A DNA stretch of 64,000 nt, from the NCBI RefSeq assembly GCF_020184175.1, contig NC_065531.1:81376604-81440603 (forward strand), given 5' to 3'. Positions 12,713 to 26,019 of the stretch are shown one piece after another. A model generated the notes under the pieces. It saw only the letters and a program-made list of their open reading frames with translations, ran no database searches and had not been told where the DNA came from. Positions within the stretch are counted from its first letter, which is position 1. The number at the start of each line of letters is the position of its first letter. The stretch comes from Aphis gossypii. Taxonomy: Eukaryota > Arthropoda > Insecta > Hemiptera > Aphididae. Made by a program: the position numbers and the translations under genes.

Positions 12713-14864
12713 TATATGGTATTAACTTTAAATCACGTATGTGTGTGTGTGTGTGTGTTCGTCGTCAGACCCTTATATGCCAATTATAACTAACTGCCAC
12801 CCTTGGGACGGGCGTTTGTACCCCCACGAGGGGGTTTGTGCAGTTCCTTCCGGTTGCTTTTATTCCTCAGATGACCATAATAATAATAATAATAATAATG
12901 CGACATCACACAATGCGACAAACGACAATCGATGTATTATTTCCGCAGTGTCGATTATATTATGACGACGTACAACCCGGAGGACCGTATAGGTTATATA
13001 GTCGGCTAATTGGACGGGTCTTCTTCGCCCCGGTGCGATTTATGATAATCGAAATCCTCCGTATAGGTTATATTATACGCGACCGACCTGTCGCATAAAT
13101 ATATGCGATGTGCATTATTATTGTTATATACGTACGGTTTCCCCCACGAGGATATTATAATGACTGTCGATGCGCGGTTGTTGTCGCCAGATCAAGAAAC
13201 GATCGGAAATTCGGAAATGATTATGATGGTTTCCGATTTCGTTTTTTATCTTCTGCAACTACTATACTATATAACGATGCATAAAATAGTCTCGATTTTG
13301 AATTCGTCGCTGAAGTTTGAAACGTGAACGAGTAAGTATTAATAGTCTTATTACTATTATTATTTTTTATTACATTAGACTTTTCAGTTCGTTATGCAGT
13401 TGAGTCGACGGTACATGCGTCATGCGACAACCGTGCAAAATATATAATATATATCATCAACATGTTTATTTTACGGAATCAAATGATGACACCAAGGCAT
13501 TATACCTACGTAATATAGTTTAAAGAGGCATATGGCAGATAATACGACCGGATGTTCTCGTATGTGGGAAGATAGTATTTATATAGACTGTGAATTGAAG
13601 GTTCATTAAAATAATCATTTTATAGATCTATCGTTCTTCCTCGAAATAACTTCTTTTTTTTTTTTTTTAATCCATATGTGCGAATTTATTTTGTCATTAC
13701 AGTGAAATTAATAACGAAATGCACACATTTTAAACGTGGTTAAAAATGTTTCCCATAAATGAGATAAATGTATAAAATACTTTTAAGAAAGTTTAAAATA
13801 AAAGTAAACTAGACTGATACAACGATAATAATCGTTATTATGATGTATTTTAAATTGAATGAATTGTCGATGAGACATGTTTTTATTAAAACAAATCTTA
13901 TTTCTCACAGTTGAAATGGATTAGTCGAAACCATTCAGCGATAGATGTGAAACTAAAAATACAATTATAATAGTATCAGGATCAGATGTCTGGATTTTTT
14001 TCCAGTAACACGATACTTATAATACTATACAATATAGATACTATTGCTTATTTACGAAATATCATAAACCAAATAAGTAATAGCGGGTGGGCGTATATAC
14101 AAAAAACTATAAGCCGTAAAAATATATTGATATCCTTAAGCCATCAAAATATCAAATAACTTTATGGATTCAATAATAAATATAATAACCGTGTATACCT
14201 GCTACTATGTATAATACCGAAAAGATTTTGCAGCGATTGACAGACAAACGTAACGTAGTGGCAAAACACCGGTCCAAGTCAAAACAGCATCGCACGGACA
14301 TGGGTTCATGACGTACCTACATCGCGGTATCGCAAAGAACGTTAATCACCGAATTTATCTATACTGTCACTGTCAATTAAACAATTAAATTATACAGTAT
14401 TATGATAATTTTGGACTATAATATTATATTATTTTGTTGACGGTTGGCTTTCCCAGCTGCAGGTGATCATTTTTACCACGAGGTGTCGTCCATGAAATCT
14501 GATAATTCAAATTTACCTCCAGCCCCTTGCATATATAACGTTAGAGTCTATAAAATATTACTATAATGCCGATTGCACGGCGGGTAAGATTTAAAAAAAT
14601 CTATCAGCTTTTAACCTTGGTTAACTGACAACATTATTTTAATAATAACATTAAAATGTTAACGAACGAATGTTCGTATTTATTTTTTCGTTTTCCTCGA
14701 TCATTTTAAAAATGTCTGCTTTTAACCAACCAAAGTAAAAAGTAGAGATCATTTGTTACCAGAAACCTCCCTCGAAGTTGATGATTGGATCATTTTTTCT
14801 ACTCGATGAAGTGTTTTCAGAAATATAAAATAAAAATACACATCACTGTAAAATCAATACATCC

Positions 14865-14888
14865 ATCGCTCCGTTCAGAATCTAAAAT
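14865..14888 (+). repeat. Dispersed 24-bp repeat, copy 1
   Basis: A 24-base string containing GCTCCGTTCAGAATCTAAAA is exactly repeated at 50118-50141 in the same orientation, 35 kb away. Flanks do not align clearly, so it is probably the conserved end of an old interspersed repeat. Confidence 0.5.
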
Positions 14889-17283
14889 GTTAAGCATTCA
14901 TTTTTATATACATCTTCAACTAAAAAAGTCATGGATGCGTTATCTTTACTAAAATTATTCTGCTCACTCCCCCCACAAAAATCCTGCACAACGTGTGGAT
15001 GTTAATAATTGACAGTATTTAACTATTAAATGACAGGTAGTAAGTTATATATTATAAACCTAACCCATTATATGTATATTACGATAATTCGGTTGGTATT
15101 TAATCAATTATTTATTATAGATACCTGTAATGTATGTCGTGTTAAATAAATATTTCTCCATCACATCGTTTTTAAATTGTTTTTTTAAATAGTTGAACGG
15201 GAAAACAACTGCAGTCTGCAGCAGCTGTGAACAAATTCGATCAATATATTATTATTTTTCGTGGAACAATATTGCACGATTGAGTACAAACTAAAAAGCA
15301 ACAATTTTAGTTTTTTTTTTTTGCAGTGATTTGAAATGTTATTATATTTCTGTTAATATTATATGCGACAAATAACACTGAGGAGACAAATGCGGAAATC
15401 AATAGCCTATGAACTTTGGGGTTGGTATATATATATATTTATATAAAAGTGGTATATCATAAAAGTCGAAGGAAAGCCGAGGGTAATTTTTAAATTAAAT
15501 ATTATACGCTGTAATATTAAACGGCCTCCGGGACTTATTGGAAACACGATACTTGCATTTTGAAATGACAAATAAATAATTGGTTTTATTTATTTTTTAC
15601 CCATAACCGTTTAATCAATATCCTACCGCATATACCTATTGGTATACATTTAACAAGGTATTGCAAATTAATAAATCTATTATTATTATTTAAAGTATTA
15701 TAAAGTAACGTTGTTAATCATATAATATTATTTTCAATGGTTTTATCATTACTGATAGCTAGTGGTAAATTATAACGACATTTAAATAATTATATGGACG
15801 TTTTAAAATATATTTGTGATTCAGTTATTACTGCTTTATCTGGTTACTAAATAAAAATGTATTTGCTTAAATTATTATTATACCTATTATAACTATAATA
15901 TATTATGATAATATTGTTCAAAATAGTAGTTGTATTTATATATTAGTTATATTATATTATGTTAATATGGTTTTAAATTAATTCGTGTGGAGAAAGAATT
16001 ACAATGCACATAGTCCATCTATAACAATGTTCTTGGGAAGGTCTACTAATAATAAATTGATTTTTTTTTATATTGATTATATTGTATCAAACAAAATACA
16101 AATTAAACTTTTTTGAGATACTATATTATTGACATTTAACATTTTCTGGAGCCCACATTAAGTATTTCAACAACAATTCAGAAGCAAATGAGTGAAATAA
16201 ATGTATGTTATACCGAATTTCAAATCACAGCTGATTAAAAACCTTTTAAGAAAAAGTATACCCCCATACTAGAATCTAAGTGGAGCTCAGTATTGTTATT
16301 ATTTTGAGAAATAAATAAATAAATAAATACCTATTTATAACTATAAATATATTTCAAATGATTATAGTCAGAATATTATTTTAGCAAGCTTTTTACAAAA
16401 AATATATACAGTTCTAAAACAAAGCTGTGATTTATAGAAGAAGAAAAATGAATGTATAAATAATTCATATACAATCTGGTACGATAAATCGTAATTAATT
16501 CACTATTCCTTTAGCATTGTATTATTTTAGTCGATTCAAAATACATTCAATTTTATGTATTGCATTTTACTTGTTTCACTCTAATTTAACAATTGAATTT
16601 CAATGAATTTTTGTTTGAAGTTCAATATTTGTGTTCATAATATTATCAGTATTTATAAGCTATAAATGGTATCTATACATGACTATTATATACTTAACAA
16701 ATAATACATTTAATTTATAATATTTATATGAATGTCTATAAATATAAAATACACAATAATTGTCAATGAATATTGAATACCATACATATTATTTGAATTG
16801 TAAAGATGATTATTTCATAAAATTGTGTAATTTAATAAAACCATGTTGTTTTAAATAATGTATAATATTAAAGTTCAACCATTTTGCTGGATACAATTGG
16901 CGAACATTTTTTATAAATTTGTTGATTACTGTTAAACGTTTTAAAACAGGTATTTTAATAATTTGATTCGGCATTCTAAATAAACTATGGCGTTATTTTT
17001 TTTTTTAAATCTTTAAATTTTTTATTACTTAAATTTTTTTTAATAATTGTAAATTTAAAATAGAAACAATTATTAATCTCGATAAATAATAATATTATTT
17101 AAAAAATAATATCAAATAAATAATTTTAACTTAAAATGCTATAGGTATTTGGATTTTAATTCCTAGTTACTTTTGTTGTTGCAACCTCTTTAGTAAATTT
17201 TTATTATTTACAGTTAACTACACGTAATATTAATACATTTAAACTCAAATGGATTTTTATAATATGTATAGCTTTTTTTTAAA

Positions 17284-17320
17284 TCACTGACTCTCAAACT
17301 GAGTGCCACGAATCAAGATA
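17284..17320 (+). mobile_element. Possible diverged hAT-like end
   Basis: CACTGACTCTCAAACTGAGT followed by GCCACGAA resembles the hAT-like end at 26390 with several mismatches (shared TCTCAAACTG-type core and CACGA). No matching right end or target duplication was found. It could be chance. Confidence 0.2.
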
Positions 17321-20187
17321 TTGATGTCTTGAAGTATTGAAAAATACCCAAACATATTTTTGCATAAAGTTTTCAGCAATTTTCAAAATTAAAAAAAATT
17401 GTATATAACAGTATCATAAACTTATTTTGTTTGATGAATTTAATTTAGTAATACAATTATTTCAGTATGTCGTAGGCTTATTGTTTAATATATTTTAAAT
17501 GTTGATAGTTTAATATTGGTTTAAGATTATTATCGTGCCTACACAATCACATATTGTTATACATTAAATATTTTTAATTTAATTATTTATTTTTAAATCG
17601 ATCAAAGTAAAGGTTTTTCAATCTTTTTCTTAAAACAACAAAAGTTTGTTCGGCTGTAACTCATATATCCATATAAAATAGAAACTGCATAAAGGTGGCT
17701 CCAAGATTTTTAGAAAATACCTAACAGTGCTGTGGATAACATGAGTACGAGATTCACAAATTTAAAACTGCAGAAAACGTAAACAGCATTGAGCACTTAA
17801 ACTCGTAATGTGATGAAAATCGTTCTATAAATACATTTTTTACATTAATATTTCACCAGAAAATGTTTTCTTTGACAAAATAACGATACACGCTGCAGCG
17901 AGCACGTTATCAAAACAATTTAAGTCGATATTTATTTTAGAGTTCAAACATTGGTAAAGACGTTAAAGCCGATTCGTTATGTTTAACACATGTCGAAATT
18001 ATTACTATTATATAAAATCGTTGCGTGTTGTGTGTAAATGTGTTTTCACGGGGCGGCTATAATGTAATATACCAACAGAAGGATAAAAGTTTCGATAGTG
18101 ATTATTTTGCCGTCGATGGTGTACAGTCTCCAAACACGAACTTTTTTTGCAGTTAATCCGCAAGTCCATTATGTCGTTTTTGTGACATAAATCATATTTC
18201 TGAGTAGATTTGTGTAAGCTAAAAAATGATGAGTTAAATGAAAAATTATCCCTCTAGCCAGTATTCAAACCAGTGTCACCGCTCTATATCGTTTAAATTT
18301 GTTTAGGAACATATTCTGTTTAAAAATGTGGCTTGTTTAATTTTCACTCGAATATCTGCACACTCCGATCCTAACTACACATAAATCGGTAAACCTATAA
18401 GCTATAGAATACGTCATACGAATATGTTCAACAAGCAGTCTTTCTATACCACAGCTTTTCTCAATACTTTTGTTATACCTATGCTGTCAAATGCAATATT
18501 TTCCTACACAATTTTTCTTTTAAAATTAATTCCCGTGTGATATCATTACAATATTTTCAATTTTCATAGCTAATACTAATGACCGCACTTGGATTTACGA
18601 TTAAATACACTTCAGTATGACTATTATCGTGTATCCTCGGTATATTTGTGATATTTACGTATATCTTAGGACACTGCCAATTTACACAGTTTACAATATT
18701 GCAATCACCTACCAATAATTAATACACGGGATAATTTCTCGCTTACAATTAAGTATATAATAAACCTATATATTATTTATAATTTACCTATATTGTTTTT
18801 ATCAAAAAAAAAATAATAATAATAATATTAATTTAGATTAGGTAAAAATTGATTCATAAAGTATCTTTTCAACTATTATTGATTATTGGTAGTCCGAAAT
18901 AAGAAGTTATTTTTTTGGCGATCCTTCCAGAATCAGAGTAAAGCTGTTCAACACGATTGCAGTGTTTTATCGCCCACACTCGTTTATACTCGTACATTAC
19001 GTACATCATCGATCTACTTACATTTTATCACGCGCTGCGTGCGGTCTCGCGAGAGATCGCCGGCGAACGCGATCGTTATATAAAATAATAAAGTAGTCCA
19101 ATAAAAAATGATTTATGTGCGTAGACACCCGCCGTTTATAATACGCCGTACACGTTTTTATTAATATATTATAATGACTATGGCGGTCGATGTTTTTTTT
19201 TTAAATTACGCTTATTTAATCCCTTGTGGATTTAGCGCACAGAGAGAAAAAAAAGTGCTAGAATAACAACCGCTAATATGTAACATTATATAATGTTTGT
19301 GTACGGACACATGTGTCGCCGCTATTTGGGGGTACGTACGTATAATACAAAATCATATGATATCGGTATCGGGTGCGCAGCCGCGAGGGGGATGGGCCAA
19401 ATAAAAACAAGAGTGCTTACGAGCGAACATAATAGGTAGTCCGTTTATTTTTCATAATTTATTACTGTACATGTGGTAGTAATTTACAACGAACATAATA
19501 TAATAATATTACATATTATCATAGTTTATTTACACATATAGCAATACTTACGAGTACCGAACAAACAATAAAAACCAACCTAATCCTACGATGATAATCT
19601 ATAGTACAATATAATATTATGTATGTGTACACGCCTATATATTAATATGTTACAATAATATATTTGTGGTACGTACGAGAAACAAAAAGAATACCGGTTC
19701 GACTATATGCAGCATGATAGTGTTTATAGTTCAAAAATCGAAGCTAAATCGATATTTTGACGATACAATAACGTAGGTAAAATAATATAATATAATATGG
19801 TTTAACTGCATCAAATGTTTGATGTTGTGTCTTTGGTTAAAAGCCAAAAATAATAATAGTAATAATAATAAAAAAAAAAAGAGAACACGATTAATGAACA
19901 ATATAATATTATCTAACAATAATAATGAGTATAAAAATAGTAATATTTTGTATTAAATTGATATAATATTGCAAAATGTAATTGATGGGCGTTTGCAGAT
20001 CGGATATGTAATAAAATTAAACGAAAAAACTGTTTCGATAATACCTTTGCCGAAATGGCCAAAGAGTGTGTAATAATAATAATAATATAAACAATAAACA
20101 TAAAAACAGATTAACAAAACAACAATAGTATAAAATATACATATATTTCATGAGTTTACACGAGGTGTATTGACATGTATTATACTA

Positions 20188-20583
20188 CAGAGTGATTCAG
20201 TTTATTCTGTATAAACTAATTACTAATGATTACATCATGTCAGTTGAGCTCAATCGAAAACCTTCGTGTTTTGTGAATAATGTTGTATTTTCGGTGATGG
20301 TATTTACCGAGTGTACTTTTTTATCTTATTGAATCTCAAACTAACTCGTCATGAAATATTTCATAATAATTATCGTAGCCAAAACGGTTATTTTGGATTG
20401 GTATTTATCATGAGATTTTCAAAAATATCAGATACTGGTACGACACTTGATGCTGTAATATCTCAACAATCGTGTTATAAAGGTATCACTTTTGTATTAC
20501 GCCTAAAAATGTTTCGAATTCACTCGCTGACATGATGTCATACTCAAAGCTTTTACAGATCCACATACAGTTGAAACACCCTG
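20188..20583. mobile_element. TA-flanked inverted-repeat element B (MITE-like)
   Basis: The left end CAGAGTGATTC (20188) and the reverse complement of the right end, CAGGGTGTTTC (ending 20583), match at 9 of 11 positions, and TA lies outside both ends. The element is 396 bp and has no coding capacity. Its ends match element A, but the interior is different, so the two probably share only a transposase source. Confidence 0.55.
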
Positions 20584-21412
20584 TAAGGATAAAGGTAACC
20601 TCAAGGTTCGGCTCGAAAACCAACCGATACATTTTGTAAGGGTCGGCCGTATTTTATTACTACTTTACATGACATATACATAACATAACATATCGCTAGT
20701 ACGGTAACAACATTTTTATACATACACAATATTAATATAGTATGTTTTATGTGTGTCGATCACTCGACTATTGCGGACACGGATCGGATCACTGCGAATG
20801 ATCATTTCCGTTGTTCAATATACATTATTTATTAATATTATTATGTTATGATATTAACAAGAATAAGACGTAAAATTGTAATAGTTTACATAAGTACCTA
20901 ATATACACATTATCGTATAGATTTAAAGGGAAGATGGGCGCAGTAGGGGTATACGGAAAACATAATATTAGCTATGTAATACCATAACATCACGACGACA
21001 TAACGTTATAATTATACGCGAGTATACGACTCGCCTATATATATATATATATATAATATGTAATTTAACGTGGTGGGTTCTGTGGGTATTACGGCCTTAC
21101 CGGTAGTTTCGGTATCCATAACGAATAGATACCGTAAATACCGGGTTACAGTCTGGATTTGGATACTTCGATCGGTAAACGATTTTGTCGAGTAACAAAA
21201 GTGTGTTTGGGACGACCATACCACCACGCATATAATGTTGTTTTAAACATTAGAATTAAGCAGTCGCCGCTTATTGGATTTACTTTGGAAATCGTAGTAG
21301 CAATTGAATCCATTTATCGAAACCGAACGAAAAAAAATAAAAAATAAATTTTGGTGTATACCAATGAGTATTCGTTGTTGTGTATTGTTTACGTTGTCGT
21401 ATTTTATAAACA
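20584..21412. other. Non-coding sequence 3' of slou
   Basis: Mixed composition with a TA run near 21037-21055. Short open frames overlap on both strands and are not recognisable. It might include more of the slou 3' UTR if a later polyadenylation site is used. Confidence 0.45.
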
Positions 21413-21862
21413 TTTATTACGATAAAAATATAAAATATCGACTTCAAATCGTGTGAAAAATAAATGCCAAAAATGTAGGTACATAGACGAGACGCGAAAA
21501 TAGCGACGTTATCGTTAAAGAAATGTGCGTTAAAATCGGAAAAACGGACTAAACTTTTTTGGAAATTCGCTTACGCGAGATGTACACGTTGACACTTCCC
21601 CCCGAATTCGGGTCAACCCGCAGCAAGTCCAATATAGGCGGCGGCTGCTCGTACATCGTTACTGTCGTCGCGGTGTCTCGTCCGTAAGTCGTCGTCGGGG
21701 CGGTTTTACCGCGACCTTTTTTGACGCCGTCATACACAATTATTATATAATTTTTTGAGATCTAACGCCGTCTCGCGCCGCCGTCGCTATAATTTTGTAT
21801 TCGCGCGATTCACATAATAAATAGACATTATAATATTATACACAGGAACAGGAACGGGTTCA
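21413..21862 (-). other. slou: Probable slou 3' untranslated region
   Basis: This follows the slou stop codon. The first AATAAA on the minus strand after the stop is at 21418-21413, about 445 bases downstream, so a 3' UTR of roughly 0.45-0.5 kb is the simplest model. No clear GU-rich downstream element is visible, and a later signal could be used instead. The part next to the stop is moderately G+C-rich, then composition returns to A+T-rich. Confidence 0.35.
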
Positions 21863-22500
21863 TTACGACGGCGGATGGTGACCGCCGATCGTCGAGTGGT
21901 GAGCGCCCAGGTGATGGAAGTACGCGGCGGCCGCGGCGGCCGAGTAGCTCTGCGTCTGGTAGTGGTGCGCGGCCGAATAGGCGAGCGGGTGGAAGAACGG
22001 CGGACCGCCGGTGGCCGACGACCCGGCCGGACCCGGCGGCGGCACCGTCGGGCTGTTCACGTCCAGCCCGGGGTTCTGCTTCTTCCACTTGGTCCGCCTG
22101 TTCTGGAACCATATCTTCACCTGGGTCTCGGTGAGCGACAGCGACAGCGCCAGGTTGAGCCGCTCGCACACCGACAGGTACCGCGTCGTCTTGAACTTGT
22201 TCTCCAGCGCCACCAGCTGTTCGTACGTGAACGCCGTCCGGGCGCGACGCGGTTTGCCGCTGCCTCCGTTTTTCGAACCGCCGCCGCCGCCGCCTCCTCC
22301 TCCTCCTCCGCCGCAGTGGTCGGAAGGTTTGGACTTTTTCGCGCCACTGCCTCCGACGCCGCCTCCACCGCCGGTCGACGAACTACCGTCGCCGCTGACC
22401 TTGTCCCGGTCGTCGCTCATTTCGCTGCCGCAACCGTCGCCGCTCACGCTGATGTCCTCGTCGTCCTCGTCCATTATGTAGTTGCGCGAACATTCTTCGC
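21863..22500 (-). CDS. slou: NK1-class homeobox protein Slouch, coding exon 2 (residues 246-457, homeodomain)
   Basis: This is the terminal coding exon carrying the DNA-binding domain. The acceptor is at 22502-22501 (TTCGCAG|GC). The two leading bases complete the codon opened by exon 1 and give Gly246. Then come an acidic segment (256-261), Lys/Ser-rich sequence, poly-Gly 309-320, and a full homeodomain at 329-388. Homeodomain landmarks are Arg5, Phe8, Leu16, Phe20, Trp48, Phe49, Gln50, Asn51, Arg53 and Thr54. Thr54 sets it apart from the NK2 class, which has Tyr54. The helix I to III sequence, including RYLSVCERLNLALSLSLTET, is the NK1 signature as I remember it, followed by the family extension KKQNPGLDVNSPT. 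The tail has a Pro/Gly-rich part, six Ala (433-438), YFHHLGAHHS and a His-rich end before TAA at 21865-21863. Codons are strongly G+C-biased. Identity as slou/NKX1 is secure. Homeodomain sequence alone places it in the NK1 family. Confidence 0.96.
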
Positions 22501-24048
22501 CTGCGAACAACAAACAACGACCATTTATTATGAGAGTGTGTGTGAAATATAATATTATAATCTTGTGTAAAAGTAAATCGTAGGTATACGTAATATAAGT
22601 AATACGATGGTTATGACCCGACCGGGGGACGATATGATTTTGAAAAATTGTGTTATTAATAACTATTATCGATATTTTTTTTAATTTTTTTTTTGAACTA
22701 ATCATAATAATTTCGACCAGTAAAGATAACTACAACGAGACATTTTACGTGAGAAGGCCCACGAGTGTGGAAAACCCTCGATATTAATATATTTAGTATA
22801 TACACGATTCCTAGCAATCCTTTTATTGTACGTCGTTGCCATTACATTTGTTGGTTCTCACGGTTTTTATGCATTTTTTAATATTTAAAATACGTTTACG
22901 CGAATATAATATAAATGTAAAAGGACTATAAAAGTCGAGATCTAATGAGTAACGAGTATATTCATTGTCATGTAGAAGAATAGATTATTTAAAATAGACT
23001 AATCGATTATTATTATATCCATATTTTTAAGTCCATACACTTATTTGTTATTATCTTTATTATTGTACAAAAACATTAATTTGCTATAGTGTAATATTAT
23101 TAGAATGTGTTGGTGTTTTTTTAAAAAAAAATATACAGTATAAACGTAAATTAATAAACTTTTGACGATTTATAATGTCGCTGTCATTCAAAAAAACACG
23201 ATGTTTTAGTATCATTTTGTCAATCTCGCGACAACCGACTTGCCTGTATTATAATATAAGACTACGCTTACGACACGAATTTACACTTTTTTTCCGTTCC
23301 GGCGTGCAGGTTTAAATGTTTAATAAGACGTATCACCAGCAGTCTATTGGCTTTGTTTTTTCGATATATCAGAATGACGGGGATGGTAATAAAATACAAT
23401 GAAAAAAGTCGTGATTTACAATAGGTGTGGCCCTGACACCTGAACCGACAAATATTCGAATCATCTTAAGTATACGCAGCTCGAGATTTAGTATTATTGT
23501 GCGTAAATTGTATGCCCTCATATAACTTGTTTTTTTTTTTTTTTTGGAACAATACTACTAAGTTCACACGGCGTTATGGATAGACTATTCAATTACAAGA
23601 CAATTATTATATTTTTTGGTTTATTTTCCCAATTATATAATAATCGATATATTTCCGGTCAGAGAGTAGTGACAATTACGATAAACGGATCTAAATTCCG
23701 AATAAAATAGCTATTCGCGATTCGTATCCGATTATAGTAACGGTTACTAGTATTATATGCCAATTAATCGATAACTGTTGGTAATATTGTTTCGTATTTA
23801 TTACCGCCCAATTATTATAAACAGTAATTATTTCAAATCGATAAAATATATAAAATAATGTTCAGATATTTATAATAACACTATAGGAGGTATAGCTGTG
23901 ACTTGACTTTGGAAAACACAAACAATTATGAAATGGGCTGTTACATATAAGACAGTGTTACTCCTTGTGTACCTCAATTCCCGGAAAAATTAGCATCGGT
24001 GTGTCTCGATTTGTGAACTAATTGGAAAATTAAAACTGAAGTCTGTAA

Positions 24049-24069
24049 CCACCTGTGGCTGATTGATTA
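24049..24069 (+). promoter_or_regulatory. E-box next to Exd/Hox-type site
   Basis: CCACCTGTGG (E-box CACCTG) is followed, overlapping a short spacer, by TGATTGATTA at 24060-24069, a form bound by Exd-Hox complexes. It lies about 1.5 kb inside the intron from exon 2. Sites this short occur by chance, so only the juxtaposition is notable. Confidence 0.25.
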
Positions 24070-26019
24070 TAGCATTTGGTATATTTTAAAATACGTTTCA
24101 AGTTATTTTTTTAAGTATTTCCGATGTAAATAAAAACAATCTTTGGAATTTTTGTCAAATAATTTTCGAGTGTATAAACTACAGACTATAGTTTAAAGTC
24201 AGGAGAGCAAAGTGTGATTTACGAACGGGGATTTTATTTTTGCACTCACAACGTCATTCGCCACAAAACACCGCGTTTCCGTGGTCCATGTATACAAGTG
24301 TATCGTACAACATTATAAACATTTTATACGGCGTGTTTATACGAAGTCGGTCGCTTCTCCAGAGGGGTAACTTTTTGTTTTCAAAGAATCGCCGCGCAAC
24401 GCGTATATAGGTACTATATTATTATTGTAACGCAGTTGTCGCTGTCGCCGTTTTAAGGGTTGTGTTTGAATGAATCTTAAAAGAGACGTCGAAACGTTGT
24501 GTTCTGTCGACGACAATGACTAATTTATCGAGTTGCCTTTATTTTTTTTTTCATACACATTTATATATACGAATACTTTCGCAATTCCAAACAACCGATA
24601 AAGTTTACGTGTTTTCGACGAAATTAGCTACATGTCGTGCATACCGTTTTTTTTTTTTTTTTAATGATCACCGAATAATGGAATACCTCGCAGTGTGAAA
24701 CTGTTTTTCAGTTTCTCCGTCTGATTTTCTTTTATGCAGAAAGTCATAAAATATTCCATTAAAAATTCAAACGACTCAACTAGATTATTATTTGTACTTA
24801 CACAATCCAATTTCGTTTTCCCGGAAAACAAATGGCATTCGTTATTTGTACAAGTTAAAACGCAAACCGTACCTAATGTAGATATATAATAGGTAGGTAC
24901 ATAATAATATTTATTTTGAGAAATTAACTTTATTGCAGTGAATTGTGTTCAGTATTTTACTTCCATTTTCAGCGTAAAAGTCTATAATGCTATATAATTT
25001 GAAACTGTAAGAAGTGTCCGCAAATGCGATAGCGAATTACAACCATTGCAGCTAAACGCCGTTCTCGTGACAGACGACCGTACTATTATAAAATACACGT
25101 AAATTAGTAAATTATATCGTTTTGTGTATATGGTTCTTTTTTATTAAATTTTCCGGACGTCCGTATAATGCGAATAATAGTCGCACGCCATGTCTAACTG
25201 TTGAATATAATCAATTATTATTAGTTCTCGTTCCGTCGATTTTATAACGAAATCAAACATTTGTTTACCAGGCTCGTATCAATTAATAACAGTTTGGTGC
25301 GCTGTATATTATACTACGTATTATGTACGTCATAATATTGAATTAAATACGCCGCAGAAATGTCAGACGAGATTGCGCGTTATTCGTTGGTATAATATCT
25401 GCGTACACAAAGGACCGTACCGAAAATATAATGACGTGACGTAACAATAATATGACAATAAAACACAGTAAACAGTTGTTGCGATTAAATTGATGAAAAC
25501 CGAAATATTTCTGACCGAATGCGTGCACAACGGTTAAATTAATAATATATTGACTCGTTGTATATAGCTTGGAAACGCGATGAGAGATTACTGCGCAAAA
25601 ACGGATCATAAATATTTATGGAAACGGTATAAATAACCGTTAGGGTATATATATAGGTACTTCCCCTAATAATGTTATAATAGTTACGCGTATTTTACAG
25701 GCGTAGTTAAATACCTCGTGCGGTGTATTGCACACAGATTTAACGACGACGGATATCCAAAATGACGTAGAGAAAAGGACTCTGTGAAGGTATGATATTA
25801 AAACTATAATATGTATTATATAATATAACTGAACAATACTCCTTTACTCTCACTACGCCCACACGCCGTAATGGCAGTGCGCCTATATAAAATATAAACG
25901 ATTATAATAATATATTATAATATTGACACGTCGCGGCGATACGGTCGGATGGAAACGGTCGCTAAGGTAACGTCGTCGTCTCACATAATAATGTATATAA
26001 CTTAGGGTAATCGCATATA

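Larger units (their letters stand above)
12713..20187. other. A+T-rich non-coding flank
   Basis: A moderately CpG-rich part at about 12.74-13.33 kb contains GT and AAT repeats and short open frames only. The rest is A+T-rich with the 24-bp repeat copy (14865), a possible hAT-like end (17284) and E-box CAGCTG at about 15223. No gene is supported. Confidence 0.55.

Noticed and set aside
20311..20535. 74-codon frame inside inverted-repeat element B
   Set aside because: It is too short and unlike any transposase. The element appears non-autonomous.
21875..22552. 225- and 156-codon plus-strand frames opposite slou exon 2
   Set aside because: These are antisense shadows of the G+C-rich homeobox exon. 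Their Pro and Ala runs mirror its Gly repeats.
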